DNA of 64,000 bases. Origin: Halioglobus japonicus. Its GTDB lineage: Bacteria; Pseudomonadota; Gammaproteobacteria; Pseudomonadales; Halieaceae. The position numbers were made by a program, and so were the translations under genes. Location: the NCBI GenBank assembly GCA_902705825.1, contig CACSIL010000012.1, positions 78,793-142,792 of the forward strand, written 5' to 3'. The notes below the pieces were generated by a model, which searched no databases, was not told where the DNA came from, and worked only from the letters and a program-made list of their open reading frames with translations. Shown here piece after piece: positions 1-8,192 of the stretch. How positions within the stretch are numbered: the stretch's first letter is position 1; the number at the start of each line of letters is the position of its first letter.

Positions 1-498
1 GATCAAATAATAATCGGACGCTATCAACGCACTAGTCATCCAAATTGAGGGCGTGGGCGGCGTGTCGATGATAACAAAGTCGTAATTCTCCTCCATTTTA
101 AGGAGATAGTTTTTCAGCCGATTCTCTCGCCCTTCCCCGGGAGCCATTTCCAGCCTGATCAATTCTAGGTTTCCAGGCAGCAAATCGAACCCGGCCGGAA
201 CTCGAACAAGCTCAATTTCTTCCAATTGTTTTGGTGGAAGGTTGGTTGTATCACCAGCGGTGCTGGCCGAAACTCTGTGACTCCTATCAAATACGGAGAG
301 TATGGAGCCGCTACCGTCCTCCAAATGCTTCACATATGACTCGGGCGACATTAGGCATTGCGTGGCATTAAACTGAGGGTCAACGTCTACCAAAAGAACT
401 CTGGCCTCGTGTCTGCGAGCGAGACAGTCTGCAATGTTAACGGCTAATGTCGTCTTTGCCACGCCACCTTTCATGTTTATTAGACTTATAACTTTCAT
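1..498 (-). CDS. ParA-family partition ATPase, C-terminus cut by window edge
   Basis: An open frame starts at the ATG at 498 and runs off the left edge, giving 166 residues. It begins MKVISLINMKGGVAKTT, a deviant Walker A motif at residues 10-17. A Walker A'-like segment (LLVDVDPQFNATQ) follows, and then a Walker B-like FVIIDTPPT near residue 150. These are the hallmarks of MinD/ParA ATPases that segregate plasmids, chromosomes or integrated elements. There is no N-terminal HTH, so it is the short type typical of plasmids and integrative elements. No parB is visible because the downstream side lies outside the window. Base composition is AT-richer than most of the window, and the gene sits on the 3' side of a tRNA-Asp, suggesting a mobile element edge. 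The family call is firm; the role in a specific replicon is inference. Confidence 0.9.
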   Translation of the reverse strand, partial: MKVISLINMKGGVAKTTLAVNIADCLARRHEARVLLVDVDPQFNATQCLMSPESYVKHLEDGSGSILSVFDRSHRVSASTAGDTTNLPPKQLEEIELVRVPAGFDLLPGNLELIRLEMAPGEGRENRLKNYLLKMEENYDFVIIDTPPTPSIWMTSALIASDYYLI

Positions 499-616
499 TT
501 TTAACTTCTTCAAAAACCAATAGGTAGATAACGAAGGGCTCCAACAAACCGAGTTTATTGGAGAATGGATAGTATCTCAGTAACTATGAAAAAACGAATA
601 GCTTGACTTTAGTTAA

Positions 617-868
617 ATGTTTCTAGACATCCAAATGACGAGTTCAACCAACGTTAGTAATTTGCTAGCACCCTGGGATCGTTTTTGGCACAGCCGACAT
701 TATCAACTGGGTAACTCCGTTCGAAGCGCGCCATACCGACTCAGCGATCAAAAGCGCCTTTTAGAGAGCTTCGAGATTGCCCCCGAGATTGGACGAGTCG
801 GCACTGTAGTTGATCCTCTCAAGAATCTGCTCTACAAAGGCAGCTTATTACAGATATCTGACAAGTAG
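617..868 (+). CDS. Hypothetical small ORF, doubtful
   Basis: An 83-codon frame with ATG at 617 (alternative ATG at 635) lies between parA and the tRNA pair. No Shine-Dalgarno sequence precedes either start. The protein is not recognised and shows no signal peptide, membrane segment or known motif. It could be a remnant within an integrated element or a chance ORF. The rest of 499-928 shows nothing else that can be supported. Confidence 0.25.
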   Translation: MFLDIQMTSSTNVSNLLAPWDRFWHSRHYQLGNSVRSAPYRLSDQKRLLESFEIAPEIGRVGTVVDPLKNLLYKGSLLQISDK

Positions 869-928
869 ATCGGACGCCAAAACCAAAGCGTACAAAAAAA
901 GGTATAAAATCATACCCCAGAAACGACG

Positions 929-952
929 AAACCCCTATAATAATAGAGGTTT
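929..952 (-). terminator. Hairpin terminator downstream of the tRNA pair
   Basis: A 10-bp stem (929-938 with 943-952, one G-U wobble on the minus-strand transcript) encloses a 4-nt loop. It is placed 12 bp beyond the CCA end of tRNA-Asp, where the minus-strand tRNA transcript should end. The U-tract is short and interrupted, so termination may be weak. Confidence 0.6.
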
Positions 953-964
953 CACGATAATAAA

Positions 965-1041
965 TGGCGGAGCGGACGGGACTCGAACCCGCGACCCCCG
1001 GCGTGACAGGCCGGTATTCTAACCAACTGAACTACCGCTCC
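965..1041 (-). tRNA. tRNA-Asp (GTC)
   Basis: A 77-nt cloverleaf reads on the minus strand from GGAGCGGTAG to an encoded CCA end. The anticodon loop contains GTC (CCTGTCACG) and the T-arm contains GGTTCGAGTCC. The acceptor arms GGAGCGG/CCGCTCC pair fully. It is the second gene of a tRNA-Val/tRNA-Asp transcript; its 3' end faces the parA side, the usual orientation for a tRNA used as an integration site. Confidence 0.97.
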
Positions 1042-1063
1042 ACGGTAGAAAACTCTCGATAAA

Positions 1064-1139
1064 TGGTGGGTGGTGACGGGATCGAACCGCCGACCCTCTG
1101 CTTGTAAGGCAGATGCTCTCCCAGCTGAGCTAACCACCC
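1064..1139 (-). tRNA. tRNA-Val (TAC)
   Basis: A 76-nt cloverleaf on the minus strand starts GGGTGGTTAGCTCAGC and ends with an encoded CCA. The anticodon is TAC (CCTTACAAG) and the T-loop is GGTTCGATCC. It lies 22 bp upstream of tRNA-Asp, so the two are almost certainly co-transcribed. Confidence 0.97.
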
Positions 1140-1157
1140 CAAAAACCGAGAACGCGC

Positions 1158-1185
1158 ATTATAGAGATTCTGGTTGGGTGGTCAA
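1158..1185 (-). promoter_or_regulatory. Strong sigma-70-type promoter of the tRNA operon
   Basis: On the minus strand TTGACC (1185-1180) is followed after 16 bp by a perfect TATAAT (1163-1158). A G/C-rich discriminator (GCGCG) follows, as in stringently controlled stable-RNA promoters. The -10 lies about 20 bp upstream of tRNA-Val. Confidence 0.8.
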
Positions 1186-1338
1186 TGCCTGACTCGGTAA
1201 TTTGCAAAAAAAATAGAAATATTAAAAGCCGTTGATTTTAGTAGTAAAATAAATCCGACTCTCATTGACCAAAAGCGCCGCGACGACAGCGACCTCATCC
1301 ACCTGTTATTTCACGCGCCAAACACCGAGCACACGCTA

Positions 1339-1695
1339 ATGGAAATCTACAAAGAGTTTCACTTTGAAGCCGCACATCGCCTGCCTAACGTTCCCGAGGG
1401 ACACAAGTGCTCGCGACTGCATGGCCATTCTTTTCATGTGCGATTGGTCGTTGCGGGTGACGCACCCGAACCCGAGGGTTGGGTGATGGACTTCGCTGAA
1501 CTGAAATCTGCGTTCAAGCCGCTGTACGATCAACTGGACCACCGCTACCTGAATGACATTCCTGGCCTGGACAACCCTACCAGCGAGAATATCGCCGTGT
1601 GGATATGGAATAGGCTCAAACCGGACGTGCCGCTGTTACACGAAGTGGAGATCCGAGAGACCTGCACCAGCGGTTGTATTTACCGCGGCGAGTAA
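1339..1695 (+). CDS. queD: 6-carboxy-5,6,7,8-tetrahydropterin synthase
   Basis: A 118-residue protein of the PTPS/QueD family. It converts 7,8-dihydroneopterin triphosphate to 6-carboxytetrahydropterin, the second step toward queuosine. Zinc ligands His13, His28 and His30 are visible in AAHRL and LHGHSF. The catalytic Cys24 lies in HKCSRLHGH, and an Asp67-His68 pair in QLDHRYLND. Length is normal for bacterial QueD. No other queuosine gene is in the window. I saw no preQ1 riboswitch signature in the 199 bp upstream (1140-1338). Confidence 0.95.
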   Translation: MEIYKEFHFEAAHRLPNVPEGHKCSRLHGHSFHVRLVVAGDAPEPEGWVMDFAELKSAFKPLYDQLDHRYLNDIPGLDNPTSENIAVWIWNRLKPDVPLLHEVEIRETCTSGCIYRGE

Positions 1696-2226
1696 AATTT
1701 CTTCATTGCTTCGTAACATTATGACAGCGACATAGCGCTAAACCTACGCGCTGTAAAAAAGCGGTAACATACCGAAAATCACTTGACGAATGCTAAGAGA
1801 CTACGCAAGTAGTACTTTTTCAATCTGCCAGGGTAACGTTACCTCTCTTCACACCCCAAATTGTTTCCAAAACTGATGCTGAAGTTACTTGAAGTAGCAC
1901 TACCACAAATGTTATGCACACCACACACTGCAATTGCCTGTTTCACACAGTTAGCATTTTCTTTGCATTTAAATACTCACGTTACCCTCTTAAGCTATTG
2001 TTTTATATACAAATTGACTGATTGTACATTTTTTAACCAATCTGTGACGCAGTACCGTATGAAGGGACTTGCGAGCTACCTGAACAATTTATTCACGGAG
2101 TTATCCACAGTTTCTGTGGAAAAATGATGGCTAACGAAAGTGTTACAGAAGCGCTCGATTAAGAAACAAAGTTGCTGATAACTGCCCTGCCCCACATACC
2201 CTATTTCCCCATTACAACGAGCACGT
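1696..2226. other. AT-rich intergenic region with DnaA-box-like sites
   Basis: There is no convincing gene in these 531 bp; the only long frame (from 1861) lacks a start signal and recognisable protein character. A perfect 12-bp palindrome GGTAACGTTACC lies at 1832-1843. Two exact matches to the DnaA box TTATNCACA are at 1912-1920 and 2101-2109. An 8/9 match TTATTCACG is at 2089-2097 and TTTTCCACA at 2123-2115 on the minus strand. A clearly AT-rich stretch occupies about 1950-2040. It could be a DnaA-binding or titration locus; this is not established. Confidence 0.45.
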
Positions 2227-2868
2227 TCAGCTCGCCTCAGCACACAGTACCTGTTGCAGATAGGCCCGTAGTGCCTTGCGGGATGCCAGCTCCACACCCA
2301 TTTTAGGAAACATAACCAGCGAAACTGCCAGACGGACGACAAGGTCTGTCACAAAATCGACACGGACTTGCGGATTGATTTCGCCCGTCGCCTGCGCCAT
2401 GCGGATGTGGGGCGGCCAAAAAGAGAGGCTGCGATGGTAAAACTTCGGATCGAGAAACATCATGGCCAGCGTCTCGGGCTCGACTTCGGCCAGCGAGGCA
2501 AATATTCCTGCCTGCATATCCTTGCGGCCAGCGAGTACCGAGAGAGTGACTTTGTCCACCAGGGTTGTTTCTTTGTCGAGTTGTTGTTCGGTGCGATTGA
2601 GGAATCGCTCCTGCTGCCGTCTGATAATTCCTTCAACCAATTCTTCTTTGGCGCTGAAGTAGCGATATATCGAGCCCCGCGATAGTTTGCCAACACGCGC
2701 CACCTCGCCCATAGAGGTACGGCGTATACCGAAGCGAAGAATACACTGCTCCCCCGCATCCAGTATCCTGACAACCATCGGATCGTCGTAGTTCAGTGCG
2801 TTAAACTGCATGTCCGACATTGCGACAACCGCTGCCTTGACCATTGAAGAATATTGAACAATAATCAT
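2227..2868 (-). CDS. TetR/AcrR-family transcriptional regulator
   Basis: 213 residues if the first ATG (2868) is used. The N-terminal HTH reads RRTSMGEVARVGKLSRGSIYRYFSAKEELVEGI, a typical TetR DNA-binding domain at about residues 35-85, followed by a variable ligand-binding region. Alternative ATGs at 2844 and 2820 are plausible: none has a good ribosome-binding site, and 2868 falls inside a palindrome that may be the operator. The gene diverges from a GMC dehydrogenase/aldehyde dehydrogenase pair and probably represses it in response to an alcohol, aldehyde or acyl-CoA. The family is clear; the ligand is unknown. Confidence 0.9.
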   Translation of the reverse strand: MIIVQYSSMVKAAVVAMSDMQFNALNYDDPMVVRILDAGEQCILRFGIRRTSMGEVARVGKLSRGSIYRYFSAKEELVEGIIRRQQERFLNRTEQQLDKETTLVDKVTLSVLAGRKDMQAGIFASLAEVEPETLAMMFLDPKFYHRSLSFWPPHIRMAQATGEINPQVRVDFVTDLVVRLAVSLVMFPKMGVELASRKALRAYLQQVLCAEAS

Positions 2869-2878
2869 TTTTTGTACA
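2855..2878. promoter_or_regulatory. Candidate TetR operator (imperfect palindrome)
   Basis: Half-sites TGAACAA (2855-2861) and TTGTACA (2872-2878) form an inverted repeat with one mismatch and a 10-bp centre. It lies between the divergent TetR and GMC genes, where an autoregulatory operator is expected. Confidence 0.4.
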
Positions 2879-2960
2879 TTTGTCTATTTGTGCAGGCAGC
2901 CGCTTACTCTGCCGCATAAACGAATCCCAAGTATCAGCTCTGATGAGAAAGGTGGCGTCC

Positions 2961-4667
2961 ATGGCCGAATCCCGTTCAAGCTATGATTACATTATCGTCG
3001 GCGCTGGCTCTGCTGGCTGCGCCCTGGCGTATCGACTATCGCGTGAAGCCAGCCGTAAAGTGCTGTTGCTGGAAGCCGGAGGCAAGGACAGCTCACCACT
3101 GATCCACACCCCGCTGGGCTTTGCATTCCTGATGAAAAACCCCAAGGTCAATTGGTGCTACGAGACTGAGCCTGAGCCCAATATGCACCACCGGCGTATC
3201 TCGTGGCCGCGAGGAAAAGTGCTGGGCGGCACCAGTTGCATCAACGGCATGGTCTATATTCGCGGGCAGCGCGAGGATTACGACCTGTGGAGTGAACAGG
3301 GCAACACCGGCTGGTCCTATGACGAAGTGCTGCCCTACTTCAAACGCTCCGAGCACAAAGCCGAGGGCGCCAATGACTACCATGGCTACGGAGGCCCCCT
3401 CTGGGTGGAGGATGTCGCTGACGAGCAGAAGCTGGAACTCGCCGACATCTACATACAGGCCGCGATACAGAGTGATCTGCCCTACAACCCGGATTTCAAC
3501 GGCGCCACACAGGAAGGCGCCGGTTACTACCAGGTCAATATCCGCAAGGGAAAGCGGCAGAGCACTGCGCGTACTTTCCTGCGGGAGTGTCAGAGCCGCC
3601 CCAACCTCACCATCAAGACCGGTGCTCTGTGCGAGAAAATCCTGATGGAAGACGGCGCAGCTGTCGGCGTGGAATACAGCGTTAGCGGGAAAAAAGAGAC
3701 ACAGACCCTGCGCGCCTATGCCAACAGCGAAGTTATTCTGTGCGGCGGCGTGATCAATTCGCCACAACTGCTGGAGTTGTCGGGCATTGGCGATAAGACT
3801 CATCTTGAAACATTGAATATCCCGGTTGAGAAACACCTTCCCGGCGTGGGTGAAAACCTGCAGGACCACCTGACGATCAACGTTCAGCAGGGCCTGCATG
3901 GGGTGCCTACTTTTTACGAGGAAAGCCGCCCCCTTGCAATGGTCAGGAACATTTTCAAATACCTGATGAAAGGCCGTGGCCTGCTAGCGCACCCAGCGTC
4001 ACAGGTGGGCGTGTTTTTCCGCACCGACGCCAAAGTGAAACGTCCCGATGCCCAGATTCATTTCGCCCCCGCTGCGAGTGAGCCCGATGCCAAGGGCAAC
4101 CTGAAGCCCAAACCGGGCACTACCGCCACTGTTTGCTACCTGCGTCCCGAGAGCCGCGGTAGCGTGCATATATGCAGTACAGATCCAGCCAAGGCCCCTG
4201 CCATTCGCGCCAACTATCTGGATGTAGAAAATGACCGCACTGCGATCGTCGCCGCATTGCGCCGGGTGCGGGAAATTTTCCGTTCACCCGCACTGGACAA
4301 ACACCTTGGCGACGAATTCAAGCCCGGAGCGCTGACACAAAGTGATGAACAGATCCTGGACTACATTCGAGCCGAGGCCGAATCGGTTTACCACCCGGTC
4401 GGCACCTGCAAGATGGGTTCCGACGAAATGGCAGTGGTAGATGAGCGCCTGCGCGTGCGCGGTGTTCAACGCCTGCGGGTGGCAGATGCCTCCATCATGC
4501 CGACCATCGTTTCGGGGAACACGAATGCCCCGTCCATCATGATCGCCGAGAAGTGCGCGGACATGCTACTTCAGGATGCCGGGCTGAATGTCACATTACC
4601 TGAGCCACACACTGTAAAAGCCAAGCCCGGCAAGCGCAAAACGACTAAAACCGCTGCCACCGCCTAA
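2961..4667 (+). CDS. GMC-family FAD-dependent alcohol dehydrogenase (choline dehydrogenase-like)
   Basis: 568 residues from ATG 2961, chosen because AGGTGG lies just upstream; the frame is open to a TTG at 2880. The N-terminus YDYIIVGAGSAG is the FAD Rossmann motif. PRGKVLGGTSCINGMVY is the GMC signature at about residues 82-98. The C-terminus has the catalytic His in YHPVGTCKMG and the partner Asn in SGNTNAPS. Members oxidise primary alcohols such as choline, medium-chain or polyether alcohols. The C-terminal lysine-rich tail is not part of the core fold. A CalB-like aldehyde dehydrogenase starts 21 bp downstream, so the pair likely turns an alcohol into an acid under TetR control. The substrate is not predictable. 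Confidence 0.92.
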   Translation: MAESRSSYDYIIVGAGSAGCALAYRLSREASRKVLLLEAGGKDSSPLIHTPLGFAFLMKNPKVNWCYETEPEPNMHHRRISWPRGKVLGGTSCINGMVYIRGQREDYDLWSEQGNTGWSYDEVLPYFKRSEHKAEGANDYHGYGGPLWVEDVADEQKLELADIYIQAAIQSDLPYNPDFNGATQEGAGYYQVNIRKGKRQSTARTFLRECQSRPNLTIKTGALCEKILMEDGAAVGVEYSVSGKKETQTLRAYANSEVILCGGVINSPQLLELSGIGDKTHLETLNIPVEKHLPGVGENLQDHLTINVQQGLHGVPTFYEESRPLAMVRNIFKYLMKGRGLLAHPASQVGVFFRTDAKVKRPDAQIHFAPAASEPDAKGNLKPKPGTTATVCYLRPESRGSVHICSTDPAKAPAIRANYLDVENDRTAIVAALRRVREIFRSPALDKHLGDEFKPGALTQSDEQILDYIRAEAESVYHPVGTCKMGSDEMAVVDERLRVRGVQRLRVADASIMPTIVSGNTNAPSIMIAEKCADMLLQDAGLNVTLPEPHTVKAKPGKRKTTKTAATA

Positions 4668-4688
4668 GCGAACAGAGAGGAACCTGAA

Positions 4689-6140
4689 ATGAATGCACCC
4701 GTAAAAGACAGTTCCGCCGAGACCGAACTTAGCGTCATTCTTGCCGGTCAACGCAAGGCTTTTCGCGCGGAGGGGCCGGTCGCACTGGCTACACGTATTG
4801 ATCGCATTGATCGCTGTATCGCCCTGTTGGTCGACAACAAGGAAGCTATTTGCGATGCCGTCAATGCGGATTTCGGCTGCCGCTCCAAATACGTGACGTT
4901 GATGACCGATGTGATGAATTCCGTTGGCAGCCTCAAATTCGTGAAGAAAAACCTGAAAAAGTGGATGAAGCCTGAGAAACGATCGGCCTTCATGCCGATG
5001 AACTTCCTCGGCGCCAAAGCCCATGTCCATTATCAGCCCAAAGGCGTCGTCGGCATCATGACGCCCTGGAACGTACCTGTGAATATGATATTCAGTCCGC
5101 TGGCTGATGTACTGGGCGCTGGCAACCGGGCGATGATAAAACCGTCGGAATACACGCCGCACACAGCAGAGATCATGCATAAGCTGTTCGCGCAGTATTT
5201 CGAAGAATCGGAAATCACCGTAGTGACCGGGGGGCCTGAAGTCGGCTCGGCGTTCTCTTCGCTGCCGCTTGATCACCTGATCTTTACCGGTGCAACCAGC
5301 ATCGGACGTCTGGTCATGCGCGCCGCTTCTGAGAACATGGTGCCCGTGACGCTGGAACTCGGCGGCAAGTCGCCGGTGATTGTTGGCGAAGATTGCGACA
5401 TTCATGTGGCAGCAGAACGCATCATCACCGGCAAAGCGATGAATGGCGGCCAGCTCTGCGTCAGCCCGGACTACTGCTTTGTACCCCAGAACCGCCTTGA
5501 AGCGTTTGTTAACCGCTGTAAGGCGGTGATTGCTGAGCAGTTTCCCACCGTGCAGGACAACCCGGACTTTGTGGCATGCATTAACGAGCGGCACTTTGAT
5601 CGCGTAAAAGGCTATATCACTGAAGCCGCAAAAAAAGGTGCCCGCGTCATACCGCTATGTCCTCCCGGCGAAGAGTTTTCCACCAAAAAGGATCACAAAA
5701 TTGCCCTGCATCTGGTGATAAACCCCGAGGATGAACTGGCCTGTATGCAAGATGAGATCTTCGGTGCAATGCTCAACATCAAGACGTACGACAATCTCCA
5801 GGAGGATGTGATCGACTTTATTAATGCACGCGAACGTCCTCTCGCCCTGTACTACTTTGGCAAAGACAAAAAGGAACAGGACAAGGTCATCAATGAGACA
5901 CATTCTGGCGGGGTGGCGGTCAACGCTATTGCACTGCATGTCGCCTGCGATGACCTGCCCTTTGGCGGCAGCGGACACAGCGGCATGGGTAACTATCGTG
6001 GTCGCGACGGTTTCCGCACGTTCAGTCACGCGCGCGGCGTCTATCGTGAAGGTTTTGTGGATATGGCAAAACTGGCCGGCACACTGCCACCCTACGGCCA
6101 AAAAGTGGCCGACATGCTGGAATCCCAGATCAAGAAATAG
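4689..6140 (+). CDS. NAD(P)-dependent aldehyde dehydrogenase, coniferyl-aldehyde dehydrogenase type
   Basis: 483 residues. The catalytic Cys257 is in MNGGQLCVSPDY and the general base Glu223 in VTLELGGKSP. The cofactor-binding TPWNVP and FTGATSIG segments are present. The body matches the short CalB/coniferyl aldehyde dehydrogenase subfamily (PMNFLGAKAHV and GGSGHSGMGNYRG). It follows the GMC dehydrogenase with a good ribosome-binding site (AGAGAGGAACCTGAA) and should oxidise the aldehyde that enzyme forms. It ends 11 bp before the convergent DUF3301 gene. The subfamily name does not prove coniferyl aldehyde as substrate. Confidence 0.92.
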   Translation: MNAPVKDSSAETELSVILAGQRKAFRAEGPVALATRIDRIDRCIALLVDNKEAICDAVNADFGCRSKYVTLMTDVMNSVGSLKFVKKNLKKWMKPEKRSAFMPMNFLGAKAHVHYQPKGVVGIMTPWNVPVNMIFSPLADVLGAGNRAMIKPSEYTPHTAEIMHKLFAQYFEESEITVVTGGPEVGSAFSSLPLDHLIFTGATSIGRLVMRAASENMVPVTLELGGKSPVIVGEDCDIHVAAERIITGKAMNGGQLCVSPDYCFVPQNRLEAFVNRCKAVIAEQFPTVQDNPDFVACINERHFDRVKGYITEAAKKGARVIPLCPPGEEFSTKKDHKIALHLVINPEDELACMQDEIFGAMLNIKTYDNLQEDVIDFINARERPLALYYFGKDKKEQDKVINETHSGGVAVNAIALHVACDDLPFGGSGHSGMGNYRGRDGFRTFSHARGVYREGFVDMAKLAGTLPPYGQKVADMLESQIKK

Positions 6141-6151
6141 CGCGCGACAGT

Positions 6152-6478
6152 CTAATGCAGGGTGGGTGTTCTTTCCGACACCACCACAGACTGCAGTTGC
6201 TTGCCCAGCATAATGACGAAACCCTGGCGGCGCTCCAGACCGTCGTAGCTGTAGTCGAAGCGGTATTGTCGCCAGATATGCCAGCGCCTCGTCTCGTCCC
6301 TGCTCATCGAGACTCGCTGTATGTGTACGGATTGATCCAGCAGTTGAAAATCATCTTTTTCACTGCTGCGTTTCACCGCCTGTACCGCGAGCTCACGCAC
6401 GCGTACCGCACCTAAAAAATGCAGGCACAGCATGCCCAGTACAAACAGTGCCACTACATCGAGCAGGGTGAAGTACAC
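6152..6478 (-). CDS. DUF3301 family small membrane-anchored protein
   Basis: 108 residues from a GTG at 6478. A hydrophobic N-terminal segment (LLDVVALFVLGMLCLHFLGA) is followed by a soluble part. VQAVKRSSEKDDFQLLDQSV and RRWHIWRQYRFDYSYDG are the conserved pattern of DUF3301. Function is unknown. It starts 6 bp after the stop of the upstream hydrolase gene and is probably translated from the same mRNA; the hydrolase stop region supplies its ribosome-binding site. Confidence 0.8.
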   Translation of the reverse strand: MYFTLLDVVALFVLGMLCLHFLGAVRVRELAVQAVKRSSEKDDFQLLDQSVHIQRVSMSRDETRRWHIWRQYRFDYSYDGLERRQGFVIMLGKQLQSVVVSERTPTLH

Positions 6479-6484
6479 GCCGAT

Positions 6485-7303
6485 TTATCTCTCGTCTTCG
6501 AAACTATCCGGAACACCCAGCTTACGTTGTTCAGCGGATTCAAGAAAGCGCAACACAATGCCATTGAACAACTGCGGCTTCTGCGCATGTAACCAATGGC
6601 TGCAATCGGGCATAATTTTCAGTGTTGCTTTGGGGAAAAATGTCTGGATAACCGGCCAGTGTGCTTCGCGTATGTAATCTGATGCCCCGCCCTTTATGAA
6701 CAGTACATCCCCTTCATACGCCTGGTCTGCCCGGGGTGCTACCAGCAGAGAGGCAAGCGCGTCCTTGAGGCCGGCAACATCAAAACGCCAGTCATACCCG
6801 CCCTGCTTGTCCCGCTGCAGACTGCTCAACAAAAACTGTATGACGCTGTCTTCAGAAACATGCACAGCCATGCGCGCAGCGGCCTCTTCGCGACTGCTAC
6901 ACGGCGATGCGGCTACCGCTTCCAGTGCCGTAAAGATACTCTCGTGATGCGCAGCGTAAGCCACAGGAGCAATGTCGGCGACGATTAGTGATGACACGCG
7001 CTGTGGAGCCCGCAGGGCCAACTCCATCGCCACCTTACCGCCCAGTGAGTGACCCACAAAGTGCGCCTGTACCAGCCCCTCGTCATCCATCCACTGCTGC
7101 ACCTTGTCCGCCATCGCGGACAAGCTCGGCTGTGGCAGCCAGGCTGATCTGCCGTGGTTTGGAAGATCCAGGCTGTACACCGCATACTGTTGCTGCAGCG
7201 CACGCGCCAAAGCACCGAGATTATTTGCCGAACCAAACAGGCCGTGCAAGAGAATGACCGCCGCACCGTCACCGGCGCGCTTGGAATACAAATCTGCCGT
7301 CAT
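6485..7303 (-). CDS. Alpha/beta-hydrolase, YbfF-like esterase
   Basis: 272 residues. The oxyanion motif LLHGLFGSANN lies near residue 20 and the nucleophile elbow VGHSLGGK near residue 95. The late Asp/His are in LFIKGGASDYI and MPDCSHWLHAQKP. This arrangement matches E. coli YbfF, an acyl-CoA thioesterase/esterase that acts on small acyl substrates in the cytoplasm. It is first in a two-gene operon with the DUF3301 protein and diverges from a lipoprotein gene. Substrate is uncertain. Confidence 0.9.
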   Translation of the reverse strand: MTADLYSKRAGDGAAVILLHGLFGSANNLGALARALQQQYAVYSLDLPNHGRSAWLPQPSLSAMADKVQQWMDDEGLVQAHFVGHSLGGKVAMELALRAPQRVSSLIVADIAPVAYAAHHESIFTALEAVAASPCSSREEAAARMAVHVSEDSVIQFLLSSLQRDKQGGYDWRFDVAGLKDALASLLVAPRADQAYEGDVLFIKGGASDYIREAHWPVIQTFFPKATLKIMPDCSHWLHAQKPQLFNGIVLRFLESAEQRKLGVPDSFEDER

Positions 7304-7367
7304 TTACCGCTGTGTCCCCTTCCAGATTTTGCTACCATGGCGACACTATAATGGATTGGAACCCCGT

Positions 7368-8156
7368 ATGCGTTGCTTTAAATCTCTCTGTCACCTCACC
7401 ATCCTGTTTAGTGCGCTTGCTACGCTGGTAGCCTGCAGCGGCACACCCACGTACAACCCCACCACATTCCCCTACCAGATCGAACAGGCGAAACTGGATG
7501 CGCACCCGATCAAGACAGTGGTCATTGCACACGTTAATCTCGGCACGCAATCGCGCAATTATCTGGAGAAAGAAGCACCCCGCATTGACGGCCGTGTAGC
7601 CAACTACCTGAAAGAAAATGGCTTTAAAGTACTGCCACAGCGGGAATTTGAGCAACACTGGAATGTAGCAGAGCGCGCCTTCGGCAACCCAGTGGACCCC
7701 ACCACCGGCAAACTGAATCGAAAAACCTTCGCGTTGATCATGCACCAGGTACGCGATGAAATGCAGGAATCAACCAATCTTGATGCCTTCATCTTCACCG
7801 ACCTTGTGGAGTTCGAAGTGGCGTTCAGCGGCGGCCTCAAGCATCTGGCGCGCTGGGATGGCGTCAGCCGCACCCCGACGATGCAGGGCCCCGGCGACGG
7901 TGTCAGCACTGAATTCGACTGGAACATGCTGGCTGCCGTAGCATCGTTGCAAGTGACCATCTACAACATGGATCTGGAGCCTGTATTTTCCAGCCGCGGT
8001 GGCTTGGATGCCACCGACGCAATTGACAGCCGCTCCTCCTCGGGGCGCTATATCCGACGGCGCAACATTCTCGAGAATGAAAGCAATATTGAAGAGGGTA
8101 TTCGCCTGGCGTTTTACCCTTTTATTCCCACCGACGAGTGGCCGGGTAAGCCGTAA
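7368..8156 (+). CDS. Lipoprotein of unknown function
   Basis: 262 residues from ATG 7368; the frame is open upstream, but this start gives a clear lipoprotein signal MRCFKSLCHLTILFSALA followed by the lipobox LVAC. The mature part has no domain I recognise. KTVVIAHVNLG, a region rich in Asp/Asn, and a C-terminal YPFIPTDEWPGKP can be seen. The pattern (periplasmic strand-rich domain with an NGFKVLPQREFE segment) is reminiscent of penicillin-binding-protein-activator or CsgG-like lipoproteins, but that is a guess. Probably outer-membrane anchored on the periplasmic side. The next gene starts 36 bp downstream. Confidence 0.75.
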   Translation: MRCFKSLCHLTILFSALATLVACSGTPTYNPTTFPYQIEQAKLDAHPIKTVVIAHVNLGTQSRNYLEKEAPRIDGRVANYLKENGFKVLPQREFEQHWNVAERAFGNPVDPTTGKLNRKTFALIMHQVRDEMQESTNLDAFIFTDLVEFEVAFSGGLKHLARWDGVSRTPTMQGPGDGVSTEFDWNMLAAVASLQVTIYNMDLEPVFSSRGGLDATDAIDSRSSSGRYIRRRNILENESNIEEGIRLAFYPFIPTDEWPGKP

Positions 8157-8192
8157 CGCAAACCGCAGGTTCAGCAGCACAGGGGCACAACG

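Noticed and set aside
952-1137. Open frame spanning both tRNA genes
   Set aside because: It is the well-known spurious translation of tRNA sequence (VVQLVRIPACHAGGRGFESRPL-type) and carries no protein signal.
1140-1338. preQ1 riboswitch upstream of queD
   Set aside because: No recognisable preQ1-I or -II aptamer consensus was found in this interval.
1861-2127. 88-codon frame in the AT-rich gap
   Set aside because: Starts at TTG without ribosome site, protein unlike any family, and overlaps the DnaA-box-like sites.
3093-3899. 268-codon frame antisense to the GMC dehydrogenase
   Set aside because: The plus-strand gene has full motif support; the antisense frame is a codon-bias shadow.
4596-5594. 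332-codon frame antisense to the aldehyde dehydrogenase
   Set aside because: Shadow of a well-supported gene, with no start signal or known motif.
7104-7367. N-terminal extension of the lipoprotein gene
   Set aside because: It overlaps the divergent hydrolase gene; the internal ATG yields a proper lipoprotein signal.
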